Positions 7,578 through 14,578 of a stretch of DNA of 64,000 nucleotides are shown here, piece by piece. A model generated the notes under the pieces. The model did not search any database. It saw nothing but the letters and a program-made list of their open reading frames with translations, and had not been told where the DNA came from. How positions within the stretch are numbered: the stretch's first letter is position 1; the number at the start of each line of letters is the position of its first letter. Both the position numbers and the translations under genes were made by a program. The DNA comes from Arthrobacter_B citreus (GTDB lineage Bacteria > Actinomycetota > Actinomycetes > Actinomycetales > Micrococcaceae). Location: assembly GCF_042429235.1 (NCBI RefSeq), contig NZ_JBHMBA010000002.1, one strand, 5' to 3'.

Positions 7578-9008
7578 TCAGGACCCGATCAGGCGCACCG
7601 GATCCGTCAGGAAACCGGCCGGCTCCCGAACCCACCACATGCCGTCGGCCCGGCGTTCGGCCGGAGTGGAAAACCGGTACCGGTAGACCCTGACCCGGAC
7701 CCAGAGCGGCGGCGTCCCCTCGAACGGGTCCTCACGCAGCAGCGCCAGGGTCCGCCGGTCACCCTCGAGCAGCTTCTGCAGCAGGACCGGAAACCAGGTG
7801 CTGCCGCCCGATCCCAGGGCGAGAAACCACATCAGCCAGTCCAGGCGTAAATGGTAGGGAGCGAATTGGCGCGGCATCCGGGACGGGTCACCGGGCTTGC
7901 CCTTGAACCCGTACTCCAGCCAGCGGGCCTCCGGGCCGGGCTGATCCATCGTTCCCTCGATCACCGCTTCGCTGCGGCGGCGGGTGATGCTGCCAAAGGC
8001 GCCATAGGCGTTGGAGAGGTGCCAGCGGTTGAAGCTGGCGTTCATCAGCTGGTTGCGGCTGAACAGGTTCCGCAGCGGTTCCCACGCCCAGTAGAGCATC
8101 ATGGCCGTAACCGCCAAGACGGCGACGGCGAACCACACCGGAGTTGCAGCCGGGGCCGGCGCGGCAAATGACGCCCTGGGCAGTAACGCCCGCACCATGG
8201 AATCCGGCACAGCGCTGAAGGCGATCAGGATGGTCAGCACATTCAGCCAGGCAAAGTTCCCCGAGAGCACCAGCCAGCCCTGGGTAGTGATGACCACCGC
8301 GGCGGCAATCCCCGCCACCGGCTGCGGGAAGAACAGGAAGAACGGAACCACCAGCTGGGCAAAGTGGTTGCCCAGGACTTCCGCTTTATGGAGCGGCTTG
8401 GGCAACTGGTGGAAGTACCAGCTGGCGGGGTTGGGCATCGGCTGGGTTTCGTGGTGGTAGTACAGGGCGGTGAGGTCCCGCCACACCCGGTCACCGCGCA
8501 GCTTGATCAGCCCGGCGCCAAACTCCAGCCGAAACACCAGCCAGCGGAAGAGGAGCAGCACGGTGAACGGCGGAGCAACGTCCGGGGAGCCGAGGAAGGC
8601 GGCCAGGAAGCCGGCCTCCAGCAGCAGGGACTCCCAGCCAAAACCGTAAAAGGCCTGGCCGATGTTCACGATGGACAGATACAGGAACCAGATCAGCAAA
8701 AAGGCGGCCATCGGCAGCCATGACGGACCGGACTGCGGCAGCCCGGAAACCAGCAGCGCGGCAACGGCGGCGCCGGTCCAGGCCACGGCGAGCAGGAAGC
8801 GGTCCGAGTAATGCCAGCGGAACAGCGTGGGAACGCCCCGGCCCCGGATCCGGGCAAGATAGCGCGGTGCCGGCAGCAGGCCATGCTTACCCAGCAGCGC
8901 CGGGAACTGGTTGGCCGCGGAAATGAAGGCAAGCAGGTACACGGCGGCGATGCCGCGCTGCAGCACCTGGCGCCCGAATTCATAGCCTTCCGCGCTGAAC
9001 CACTCCAT
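7578..9008 (-). CDS. Lipase maturation factor (LMF)-family membrane protein
   Basis: 476 residues with several hydrophobic membrane segments (for example LQRGIAAVYLLAFISAAN and FLLIWFLYLSIVNIGQAFYG). The stretch with GFGWESLLLEAGFLAAFLG, then GDRVWRDLTALYYHHETQP and MPNPASWYFHQLP, is the signature block of the LMF1 family. Vertebrate LMF1 helps lipoprotein lipase fold in the endoplasmic reticulum; the bacterial role is not established. The C-terminal part (residues about 340-470) is soluble and contains RMPRQFAPYHLRLDWLMWF, also typical. No lipase gene with a signal peptide is adjacent, though an alpha/beta hydrolase follows downstream. Confidence 0.88.
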   Translation of the reverse strand: MEWFSAEGYEFGRQVLQRGIAAVYLLAFISAANQFPALLGKHGLLPAPRYLARIRGRGVPTLFRWHYSDRFLLAVAWTGAAVAALLVSGLPQSGPSWLPMAAFLLIWFLYLSIVNIGQAFYGFGWESLLLEAGFLAAFLGSPDVAPPFTVLLLFRWLVFRLEFGAGLIKLRGDRVWRDLTALYYHHETQPMPNPASWYFHQLPKPLHKAEVLGNHFAQLVVPFFLFFPQPVAGIAAAVVITTQGWLVLSGNFAWLNVLTILIAFSAVPDSMVRALLPRASFAAPAPAATPVWFAVAVLAVTAMMLYWAWEPLRNLFSRNQLMNASFNRWHLSNAYGAFGSITRRRSEAVIEGTMDQPGPEARWLEYGFKGKPGDPSRMPRQFAPYHLRLDWLMWFLALGSGGSTWFPVLLQKLLEGDRRTLALLREDPFEGTPPLWVRVRVYRYRFSTPAERRADGMWWVREPAGFLTDPVRLIGS

Positions 9009-9142
9009 GGCACCTCAGATTAGCCAAAGCCGGTGCCGGACGCTGCCCTTTCCCCAGGGTGCATGACCTCCGTCCCGTTCCGGACCCCCTGATCCGCATG
9101 GAGGTGGATGCGCGCACCGTAGCGCGTGTTGGAGGGGCTGGA

Positions 9143-9967
9143 CTAGAACCGGAACAGGGAGTTTATTTCCTGTTTAACGTCATCAACATAGACGTCGGTC
9201 CGCTCGTCGAAGAAGGACACCAGATCCTTCAGCTGGGCGGAGTCCGGAAGCACCGATTCGTAAGACCAGGCCAGATCCGTGCCTTCCGGCCTTCCGGTCA
9301 CCGACCAGTAGCTTGCCGTTCCCTTGTACGGGCACACCGACGTGGTCAGGGACGCACCAAGGGCATCCCAGTCCACGTCCTCCCGGGGAAAATACGTGCG
9401 CTGAGGGAGCATCGTTTCATAAACGAATAACGGCTGGTGGGTCTCCGCCAGCAGTTGGCCGCCCAGATGCACCCGCACGGACCGTGACGACTGCCGTGCA
9501 TCGACCCGGTGGAAAGGGTCCCGGGGGTGCCCCTTGATCTCATCGTCCTCTTCGAGCCACCGGTCAAAGGCATCAAAGTCCAGCACCACGTAGTCCGCCA
9601 GATCAGGATCGTCGGGCCGGAAGCCGGCACCCGGCAGCCCGTGGGACCCCGCCTGGAGGTCCAGTGGCTGCCCGGGTGCCGTGTGCGCGCTGAACGGATA
9701 GCGCGGGTCCATCAAGGCACTCGGCGGCACGTCCGCCAGCGGATCCCCGGGGTCGGGGCCGGCGTCGTGAGCCGTCACTTCGGCGCTGATGTCCCGCACC
9801 GGAACCGCATAGACCGGTGTCACCCGCCGGGGCTCGTACACCAGGTACGCATGCTGGGAGTCGACCACGGTGTTGTTTCCGAGTTGGGCCCGGATGCGGC
9901 GCGGCGTCGGTTCAAACCGCAGCTGGGGCAATAATTCCCAGAAAGCAGGGCTGATCTGTTGGGCCAT
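9143..9967 (-). CDS. DUF427 domain protein (two copies)
   Basis: 274 residues. The second half carries the DUF427 pattern strongly: SVRVHLGGQLLAETHQPLFVYE, LPQRTYFPREDV, CPYKGTASYWSVT and LAWSYESVLPDSAQLKDLVSFF. The first half (IRAQLGNNTVVDSQHAYLVY) is a weaker copy, so this is a tandem-domain member. Function is not known; proteins of this family are common in actinobacteria and proteobacteria. An alternative start at 10002 would run into the lipoprotein gene, so ATG 9967 is used. It lies 31 bases downstream of the lipoprotein gene on the same strand. Confidence 0.85.
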   Translation of the reverse strand: MAQQISPAFWELLPQLRFEPTPRRIRAQLGNNTVVDSQHAYLVYEPRRVTPVYAVPVRDISAEVTAHDAGPDPGDPLADVPPSALMDPRYPFSAHTAPGQPLDLQAGSHGLPGAGFRPDDPDLADYVVLDFDAFDRWLEEDDEIKGHPRDPFHRVDARQSSRSVRVHLGGQLLAETHQPLFVYETMLPQRTYFPREDVDWDALGASLTTSVCPYKGTASYWSVTGRPEGTDLAWSYESVLPDSAQLKDLVSFFDERTDVYVDDVKQEINSLFRF

Positions 9968-9998
9968 AAGACCAGTGTCCGGCTGCTCCCGGCCGGAT

Positions 9999-10505
9999 TC
10001 AAGGTCCGGGAGGTGCGGTCCGGTCCTCGATCACTTCAGCGCTCCAACGCTCCACGCCCGCCCCGGAGACAAGCACCTGGAAAGGATCCGTGACCTCGGA
10101 CGGGAAGGAATTGGCGAAGACACGGCTGCCGTCGGAATCGCAGGGAATGGTGGAACCCACTCCGATATCCGGCATATCGACCTGCAGCTCACCGCTGCCC
10201 TGGCAGGACATCACAATTTTGAAGCGTCCGGTGCTCGACGCCATGCTGTCGAAGCTGCCGGGCGCGGTCTGGTCTTCCGAGGAACCGAGGACGACCTCAG
10301 TGTAGGTGGCCTCCCCGGACGGCTGTGGCTGCAGCGTCGGAAGCGGAGTTGGAGACGGTATGTCGGTGGGGCGCGGCGTCTTCGATGCTGCAGGTGTGGC
10401 CGGTTCATCCGCACTCGATTGTGCTGAGGAACAGCCCGTCATCAACAGGGCGCCTGCCAGTGCCAGAGCGGTGGCTGTGTTCACGCTTCGTGCGGTCCGT
10501 GCCAT
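9999..10505 (-). CDS. Putative secreted lipoprotein
   Basis: 168 residues with a Sec signal peptide (TATALALAGALLMTGC), whose lipobox LMTGC predicts cleavage before Cys25 and lipid anchoring. A Pro/Thr/Ser-rich spacer (residues 30-65) leads to a small domain with two cysteines (VMSCQGSGEL and IPCDSDGS) that could form a disulfide. No enzymatic motif is seen and I do not recognise the domain. It may bind a ligand at the cell surface. The ribosome binding region (GAGGGGGAACC) lies just after a strong hairpin in the leader. Confidence 0.8.
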   Translation of the reverse strand: MARTARSVNTATALALAGALLMTGCSSAQSSADEPATPAASKTPRPTDIPSPTPLPTLQPQPSGEATYTEVVLGSSEDQTAPGSFDSMASSTGRFKIVMSCQGSGELQVDMPDIGVGSTIPCDSDGSRVFANSFPSEVTDPFQVLVSGAGVERWSAEVIEDRTAPPGP

Positions 10506-10522
10506 GGTTCCCCCTCATTGAG

Positions 10523-10559
10523 GGAGGATGCTCCGTGCAGTCCACCCGGAGCATCCTCC
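10523..10559. terminator. 13-bp perfect hairpin in lipoprotein leader / after MBL gene
   Basis: A perfect 13-base inverted repeat (10523-10535 and 10547-10559) has an 11-base loop. It lies 115 bases after the end of the upstream minus-strand gene and 18 bases before the lipoprotein start. There is no T-tract on the minus strand, so it may be a terminator aided by Rho or a leader structure affecting translation. Confidence 0.55.
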
Positions 10560-10674
10560 GACTTATGGCCAGCTGCGCACGAACTGCGTCAATCCGCGTT
10601 GCCGTGCGCTCAAGTCTGCTGGTCAACGAATCCGCCCCACGCTAGCACAAAGGGGAAAGAGGGTTTGTCGGGTC

Positions 10675-11322
10675 CTAATGGCCCCGGGCGATCCATTCCT
10701 CCAGCTGCGGGGCTTCCGCGCCGATGGTCGTGGAGTCCCCATGTCCGGTGTAAACCCGGGTCTCGGACGGCAGGGTCAGCAGCTGTTCCCGGATGGACTT
10801 GATGATGGTGGGGAAGTCGCTGTAGGAACGGCCCGTGGCGCCGGGACCGCCGGCGAACAGCGTGTCACCGCTGAAAACCACCGGGGCACCGTCGCCCGGC
10901 GCACCGGAAGCCAGCAGGAAGCACACCGACCCGGGGGAGTGGCCCGGAGTATGCAGCGCCTGCAGGGTGATTCCGGCGACCTCGAAGATGTCGCCGTCCT
11001 CGATGTCGTCGTCGGGACCTTCCTCCGGGAACACTGCATCCCAGAGCATCCGGTCCGCGGGATGCAGAAACACGGGCGCGCTGAAGCGGTCCCGGGCCTC
11101 CCCGACCGCGCGGATATGGTCATCGTGGCCGTGCGTGAGCAGGATGCCCTGAACCTCACGGTCTCCGACGGCGGCGGCTACGGCATCAATGTCGTGGGCC
11201 GGGTCGATGATGATGACCTGCGCGTCGTCGCCGACAATCCAGACGTTGTTGTCCACGTCCCAGGTTCCGCCGTCGAGCGAGAACGTTCCCGAGGTGATGA
11301 CGTTGTCGATGTGCACGCTCAT
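10675..11322 (-). CDS. Metallo-beta-lactamase-fold hydrolase, partner of mycothiol formaldehyde dehydrogenase
   Basis: 215 residues. The metal site reads LTHGHDDH (HxHxDH), with later ligands in LHTPGHSPGS and VFSGDTLF, and a final His in VYTGHGDST. This is the glyoxalase II-like branch that hydrolyses thioesters. Its ATG directly abuts the stop of the S-(hydroxymethyl)mycothiol dehydrogenase gene with no spacer, so the two are translationally coupled. In that setting it probably hydrolyses S-formylmycothiol to formate and mycothiol; this is inference from context. Confidence 0.85.
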   Translation of the reverse strand: MSVHIDNVITSGTFSLDGGTWDVDNNVWIVGDDAQVIIIDPAHDIDAVAAAVGDREVQGILLTHGHDDHIRAVGEARDRFSAPVFLHPADRMLWDAVFPEEGPDDDIEDGDIFEVAGITLQALHTPGHSPGSVCFLLASGAPGDGAPVVFSGDTLFAGGPGATGRSYSDFPTIIKSIREQLLTLPSETRVYTGHGDSTTIGAEAPQLEEWIARGH

Positions 11323-12408
11323 TTAGAGCACCACCACCGAGCGCAGGACCTTGCCGTCATGCATTTTCTCGAAGGCTTCCTCGATGTCGCCCAGGCCGAT
11401 GCGCTCGGACACGAACGCATCCAAATCCAGGCGGCCGAGCTTGTACTGCTCCACCAGCATCGGGAAGTCGCGCGACGGCAGGCAGTCGCCGTACCAGGAG
11501 GACTTCAGCGATCCGCCGCGGCCAAAGACGTCGGCCAGCGGAAGTTCGATCTTCATTTCCGGGTTGGGCACGCCCACCAGGACCACGCGGCCGGCAAGGT
11601 CGCGCGCATAGAAGGCCTGCTTGTAGGTTTCCGGGCGGCCGACGGCGTCAATCACCACATCGGCGCCGTTGCCGCCGGTGAGGGCGCGGATGGCCTCGAC
11701 CGGATCCTCTTCCTTGGAGTTGATGACATGCGTGGCGCCCTGGGCCTTGGCCAGCTCCAGCTTCTTGGCGTCGATGTCCACGGCGATGATGGTGGTGGCA
11801 CCGGCCAGCTGGGCGCCGGCGACGGCGGCAATGCCCACGCCGCCGCAGCCGATGACAGCCACGGATTCTCCGCGCTGGACCTCGCCGGTGTTGATGGCGG
11901 CACCGATGCCGGCCATGATTCCGCAGCCGAGCAGGCCCACGGCGGCGGCGTCGACGTCGTCGTCCACCTTGGTGCACTGGCCGGCGGCAACCAGCGTCTT
12001 CTCGGCAAAGGCGCCAATGCCCAGGGCGGCCGTCAGCTCAGTGCCGTCTTCCAGGGTCATCTTCTGCGTGGCGTTGTGCGTGTTGAAGCAGTACTGCGGC
12101 TCGCCCTTGCGGCATGCGCGGCATTCGCCGCAGACGGCGCGCCAGTTCAGGACAACGCGGTCGCCCGGGGCGACTTCGGTGACGTCGGGACCGACTGCGG
12201 AAACCACGCCCGTGGCTTCGTGGCCGAGCAGGAACGGGTAGTCGTCATTGATGGCACCCTGCTTGTAGTGCAGGTCGGTGTGGCATACACCGCAGGTGAG
12301 GATGTCCACCAGTGCCTCGCCGGGACCCGGATCCGGCACCAGGATGGTTTCCAATGAAACCGGAGCGTTCTTTTCCTTGACGACTACTGCCTGAACCTTG
12401 TGAACCAT
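11323..12408 (-). CDS. mscR: S-(hydroxymethyl)mycothiol dehydrogenase
   Basis: 361 residues, zinc-dependent medium-chain alcohol dehydrogenase. The catalytic zinc ligands are in TCGVCHTDLH and LLGHEATG, the structural zinc cluster is CGECRACRKGEPQYC, and the NAD loop is VIGCGGVGIAAVAGAQLAGA. The pattern (NWRAVCGECRAC, SSWYGDCLPSRDFPML) matches the mycothiol-dependent formaldehyde dehydrogenase class of Actinobacteria, which oxidises the formaldehyde-mycothiol adduct. The ATG at 12408 is used; the frame is open to 12465. It is followed without spacing by an MBL hydrolase, and a mycoredoxin gene precedes it on the same strand. Confidence 0.88.
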   Translation of the reverse strand: MVHKVQAVVVKEKNAPVSLETILVPDPGPGEALVDILTCGVCHTDLHYKQGAINDDYPFLLGHEATGVVSAVGPDVTEVAPGDRVVLNWRAVCGECRACRKGEPQYCFNTHNATQKMTLEDGTELTAALGIGAFAEKTLVAAGQCTKVDDDVDAAAVGLLGCGIMAGIGAAINTGEVQRGESVAVIGCGGVGIAAVAGAQLAGATTIIAVDIDAKKLELAKAQGATHVINSKEEDPVEAIRALTGGNGADVVIDAVGRPETYKQAFYARDLAGRVVLVGVPNPEMKIELPLADVFGRGGSLKSSWYGDCLPSRDFPMLVEQYKLGRLDLDAFVSERIGLGDIEEAFEKMHDGKVLRSVVVL

Positions 12409-12505
12409 AGGGGTGTGCTGCCTCTCGAATGTCCGGGCGGAACGCCGATGTCCGGCGTTCCGCATTCCATCCTATGAATCAGGACGGCCGTGCGCGAAGT
12501 TGACG

Positions 12506-12529
12506 TGCCCGGGTTTGCGCTCCCGGGCA
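12506..12529. terminator. Hairpin after mycoredoxin gene
   Basis: Perfect 8-base G/C arms (12506-12513 and 12522-12529) with an 8-base loop lie 11 bases beyond the mycoredoxin stop, before mscR on the same strand. No T-tract follows, so termination is only likely. Confidence 0.5.
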
Positions 12530-12539
12530 CCGGGGATGC

Positions 12540-12812
12540 CTAGAGGCCCAGACGGGACTTAACCTCGGCGGCGGAGGGATTGGTGGCGGAGGAGCCGTCC
12601 GGGAAGATGACGGTGGGAACGGTCTGGTTGCCGCCGTTGATTTCGGCGACCAGTTCCGCGGTGCCGTCCACGTCCTCGATGTTGACTTCGGTGTACCCGA
12701 TTCCGGCGGTGTCCAGCTGGGACTTCAGGCGGCGGCAGTAACCGCACCAGCTGGTGGAGAACATGGTGATGGAACCGGCGTCGGGGGTGAAGGCTTCTGC
12801 TGTGGCGGCCAT
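12540..12812 (-). CDS. mrx1: Mycoredoxin (glutaredoxin-like, CGYC)
   Basis: 90 residues, thioredoxin fold. It has the SWCGYC active site (Cys23 and Cys26), the cis-Pro motif TVPTVIF and the C-terminal FPDGSSATNPSAAEVKSRLG. Mycoredoxins reduce protein-mycothiol mixed disulfides in Actinobacteria using mycothiol as electron donor. The ATG at 12812 is preceded by AAGGAG. Being next to the mycothiol formaldehyde dehydrogenase operon makes a functional link plausible. A large palindrome separates it from the divergent second SRAP gene. Confidence 0.9.
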   Translation of the reverse strand: MAATAEAFTPDAGSITMFSTSWCGYCRRLKSQLDTAGIGYTEVNIEDVDGTAELVAEINGGNQTVPTVIFPDGSSATNPSAAEVKSRLGL

Positions 12813-12948
12813 GGAAGGCTCCTTTTTGTACTCGGTGACAGGGACTGTCCGATACAACCGCGGCGGGCCCGGTTCAATTCCCGCGGGTAAGCCGGTGCAA
12901 CTGCGCGCGTGGTGGGTTGGACTCCCTCCGGTTTGGGCACATTCGACC

Positions 12949-12996
12949 GTTTTGGGAATTCCCTGCCACTGCGCAATGGCAGGGAAATCCCGAAAC
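12949..12996. promoter_or_regulatory. 20-bp imperfect palindrome in mycoredoxin / SRAP 2 intergenic region
   Basis: The arms 12949-12968 and 12977-12996 match at 18 of 20 positions with an 8-base loop; the innermost 8 bases are CCCTGCCA and TGGCAGGG. A further direct copy of TGGCAGG occurs at 13015-13021. It lies in the 238-base gap between the divergent mycoredoxin and SRAP 2 genes, so it may be an operator, a leader hairpin or a repeat element. Confidence 0.55.
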
Positions 12997-13050
12997 GGCA
13001 GCAGAAGCCCAAAGTGGCAGGAAAACGGTGCTGTCCAGCAAACTGGAACC

Positions 13051-13881
13051 ATGTGCGGACGTTACGTAATGGCGAAGACGACGGCGGACCTCGTAGCGGA
13101 GGCCGAGGCGGAAGCTGACGCCAACCTGGAGCTGCGGCAATCCTGGAACGTCGCACCGACGTCGGACGTGCCCGTGGTGCTGGAGCGATTCCTTAGCGGG
13201 ACGCCGGGAGCCAGGTCAACGCAGGGCGGCACCGCCGTCGTGGGGAAGGCCGTGCGGCAGGTGCATGTCGCGCGCTGGGGCCTGGTGCCGGGATGGGCCC
13301 GCGACGCGTCGGCCGGCGCCCGCGCCTTCAACGCGCGCAGTGAAACGGTCTTGGAGAAGCCCACGTTCCGCGATGCCGCCGCCTCCCGCCGCTGTGCCGT
13401 TCCGGTGCAGGGCTACTACGAGTGGAAAACCGGACCGGGACGCGCCAAGCGGCCGTTTTACGTTTCCCGCGCTGACGGGGCGCTGACGTTTTTCGCCGGC
13501 CTGTATGAGTGGTGGCGCGATCCGGCCAAGGCGCCGGGGGATCCGGGAAGCTGGCTGCTCACGACGTCGATCCTCACGGCCGCCGCCCCTGACCCGGCCG
13601 AAGTCACTGAATCGGGGCAGCCGGCGGTGCTTGCCGCGCTGGGAGAGCTGCATGACCGGATGCCGGTGCCGATGAACCGGGAGACCATGGCGGCCTGGCT
13701 GGACCCGGCCGCCGCCGAACCGGCCGCGCTGGTGCATCAGGTTACCGCCGGGGCCCATGCCGCCGCGGCCGAATGGAAGATAGCGGAAGTGGGCGCGGCC
13801 GTGGGAAGCGTCCGCAACGACGGGCCGCAGCTGCTGGCGGCTCCGGGGCCGGATTCCGCCCCCGAGCCCGCGCTGTTCTAG
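13051..13881 (+). CDS. SRAP (YedK/HMCES-type) protein 2
   Basis: 276 residues. It begins MCGRYVMAK, so Cys2 is available for covalent attachment to abasic DNA, and this fixes the start although the frame is open upstream to 12754. Other core residues are present: Asn in SWNVAPTSDV, the NARSETVLEKPTFR block, Glu in GYYEWKTGPG and His in LGELHDRMPVPM. Its first nine residues are identical to those of SRAP 1 at 1182, but it has a different loop insert (GTPGARSTQGG, around residues 50-65). Unlike SRAP 1, I see no LexA box nearby. It converges on a VOC protein gene. Confidence 0.92.
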   Translation: MCGRYVMAKTTADLVAEAEAEADANLELRQSWNVAPTSDVPVVLERFLSGTPGARSTQGGTAVVGKAVRQVHVARWGLVPGWARDASAGARAFNARSETVLEKPTFRDAAASRRCAVPVQGYYEWKTGPGRAKRPFYVSRADGALTFFAGLYEWWRDPAKAPGDPGSWLLTTSILTAAAPDPAEVTESGQPAVLAALGELHDRMPVPMNRETMAAWLDPAAAEPAALVHQVTAGAHAAAAEWKIAEVGAAVGSVRNDGPQLLAAPGPDSAPEPALF

Positions 13882-13894
13882 GAGCCGGCGCCGC

Positions 13895-14377
13895 TCAGAC
13901 TCCGGAGGAAGCTTGCAGGTCCGCCGGGTTGGCCGCGGCCACCGGCTCGATGACCTCGATGGTGACGTTGCCGTGCTCGTCGATGCTCAAACCGGGGTTG
14001 TGGCAAACCTCCCAGCGGTACCCGTCGGGATCGGTGAAGTAGCCGGAGTACCCGCCCCAGCTCATTTGGGTTCCCGGTGCTGAGATGGACCCGCCTGCCG
14101 CGGTGGCTTCGGCCAGCACCGCGTCCACTTCGGCGGCTGATCCCACGTTGTGTCCCAGGGTCACGGGGGCGGCGTGCGCCTCACCCATTGGGCCGGCTTC
14201 GGCCGCCAAATGGTCACGCCGGAAGAAGGCCAGCAGCAGCCCGGGACCGACCTGGTAGAAGATGACTTCCTCGGGCACATATTGGGCAGCTTTCCAGCCA
14301 AGACGGGAGGAATAGAACGCGTAGGTTACTTCGAGATCCCGTACGCCAACGGTCATCACGGAAAGGGAGGGCTTCAC
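13895..14377 (-). CDS. VOC (glyoxalase/bleomycin-resistance fold) protein
   Basis: About 160 residues. VMTVGVRDLEVTYAFYSSRLGW and FTDPDGYRWEVCHNPG are the start and end motifs of the vicinal-oxygen-chelate fold; the middle has VIFYQVGPGLLLAFFRRD. Members range from dioxygenases and lyases to resistance proteins, so the activity is open. The start is uncertain: I take a GTG at 14377 (VKPSLSVMTV); ATGs at 14428 and at the Met of VMTVGV are alternatives, and none has a clear ribosome binding site. It converges on SRAP 2 with 13 bases between stops. Confidence 0.8.
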   Translation of the reverse strand: MKPSLSVMTVGVRDLEVTYAFYSSRLGWKAAQYVPEEVIFYQVGPGLLLAFFRRDHLAAEAGPMGEAHAAPVTLGHNVGSAAEVDAVLAEATAAGGSISAPGTQMSWGGYSGYFTDPDGYRWEVCHNPGLSIDEHGNVTIEVIEPVAAANPADLQASSGV

Positions 14378-14578
14378 ACTCCAGATCTTCCCACCTCCGG
14401 GCCAATAAGTTCCTGTTTTACGCACCATGATTCAAGCCGTGAACCGATCGCAGGGCGCTGGAGTGTTGACGACGTTGAAGCGGGCGAGCTTCATGGACAT
14501 AGAACCGGGCACACGGGTCGGCGCGGAAACGCGGCTCGATCCCTTGCCTGCCTTCCACAGTGAGAGGCAGCGCTGTTC

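Noticed and set aside
10528..12357. 609-codon plus-strand frame over the MBL and mscR genes
   Set aside because: Antisense shadow; the opposite strand holds clear enzyme motifs.
12754..13050. Extended N-terminus for SRAP 2
   Set aside because: SRAP chemistry needs Cys at position 2, which only the ATG at 13051 gives.
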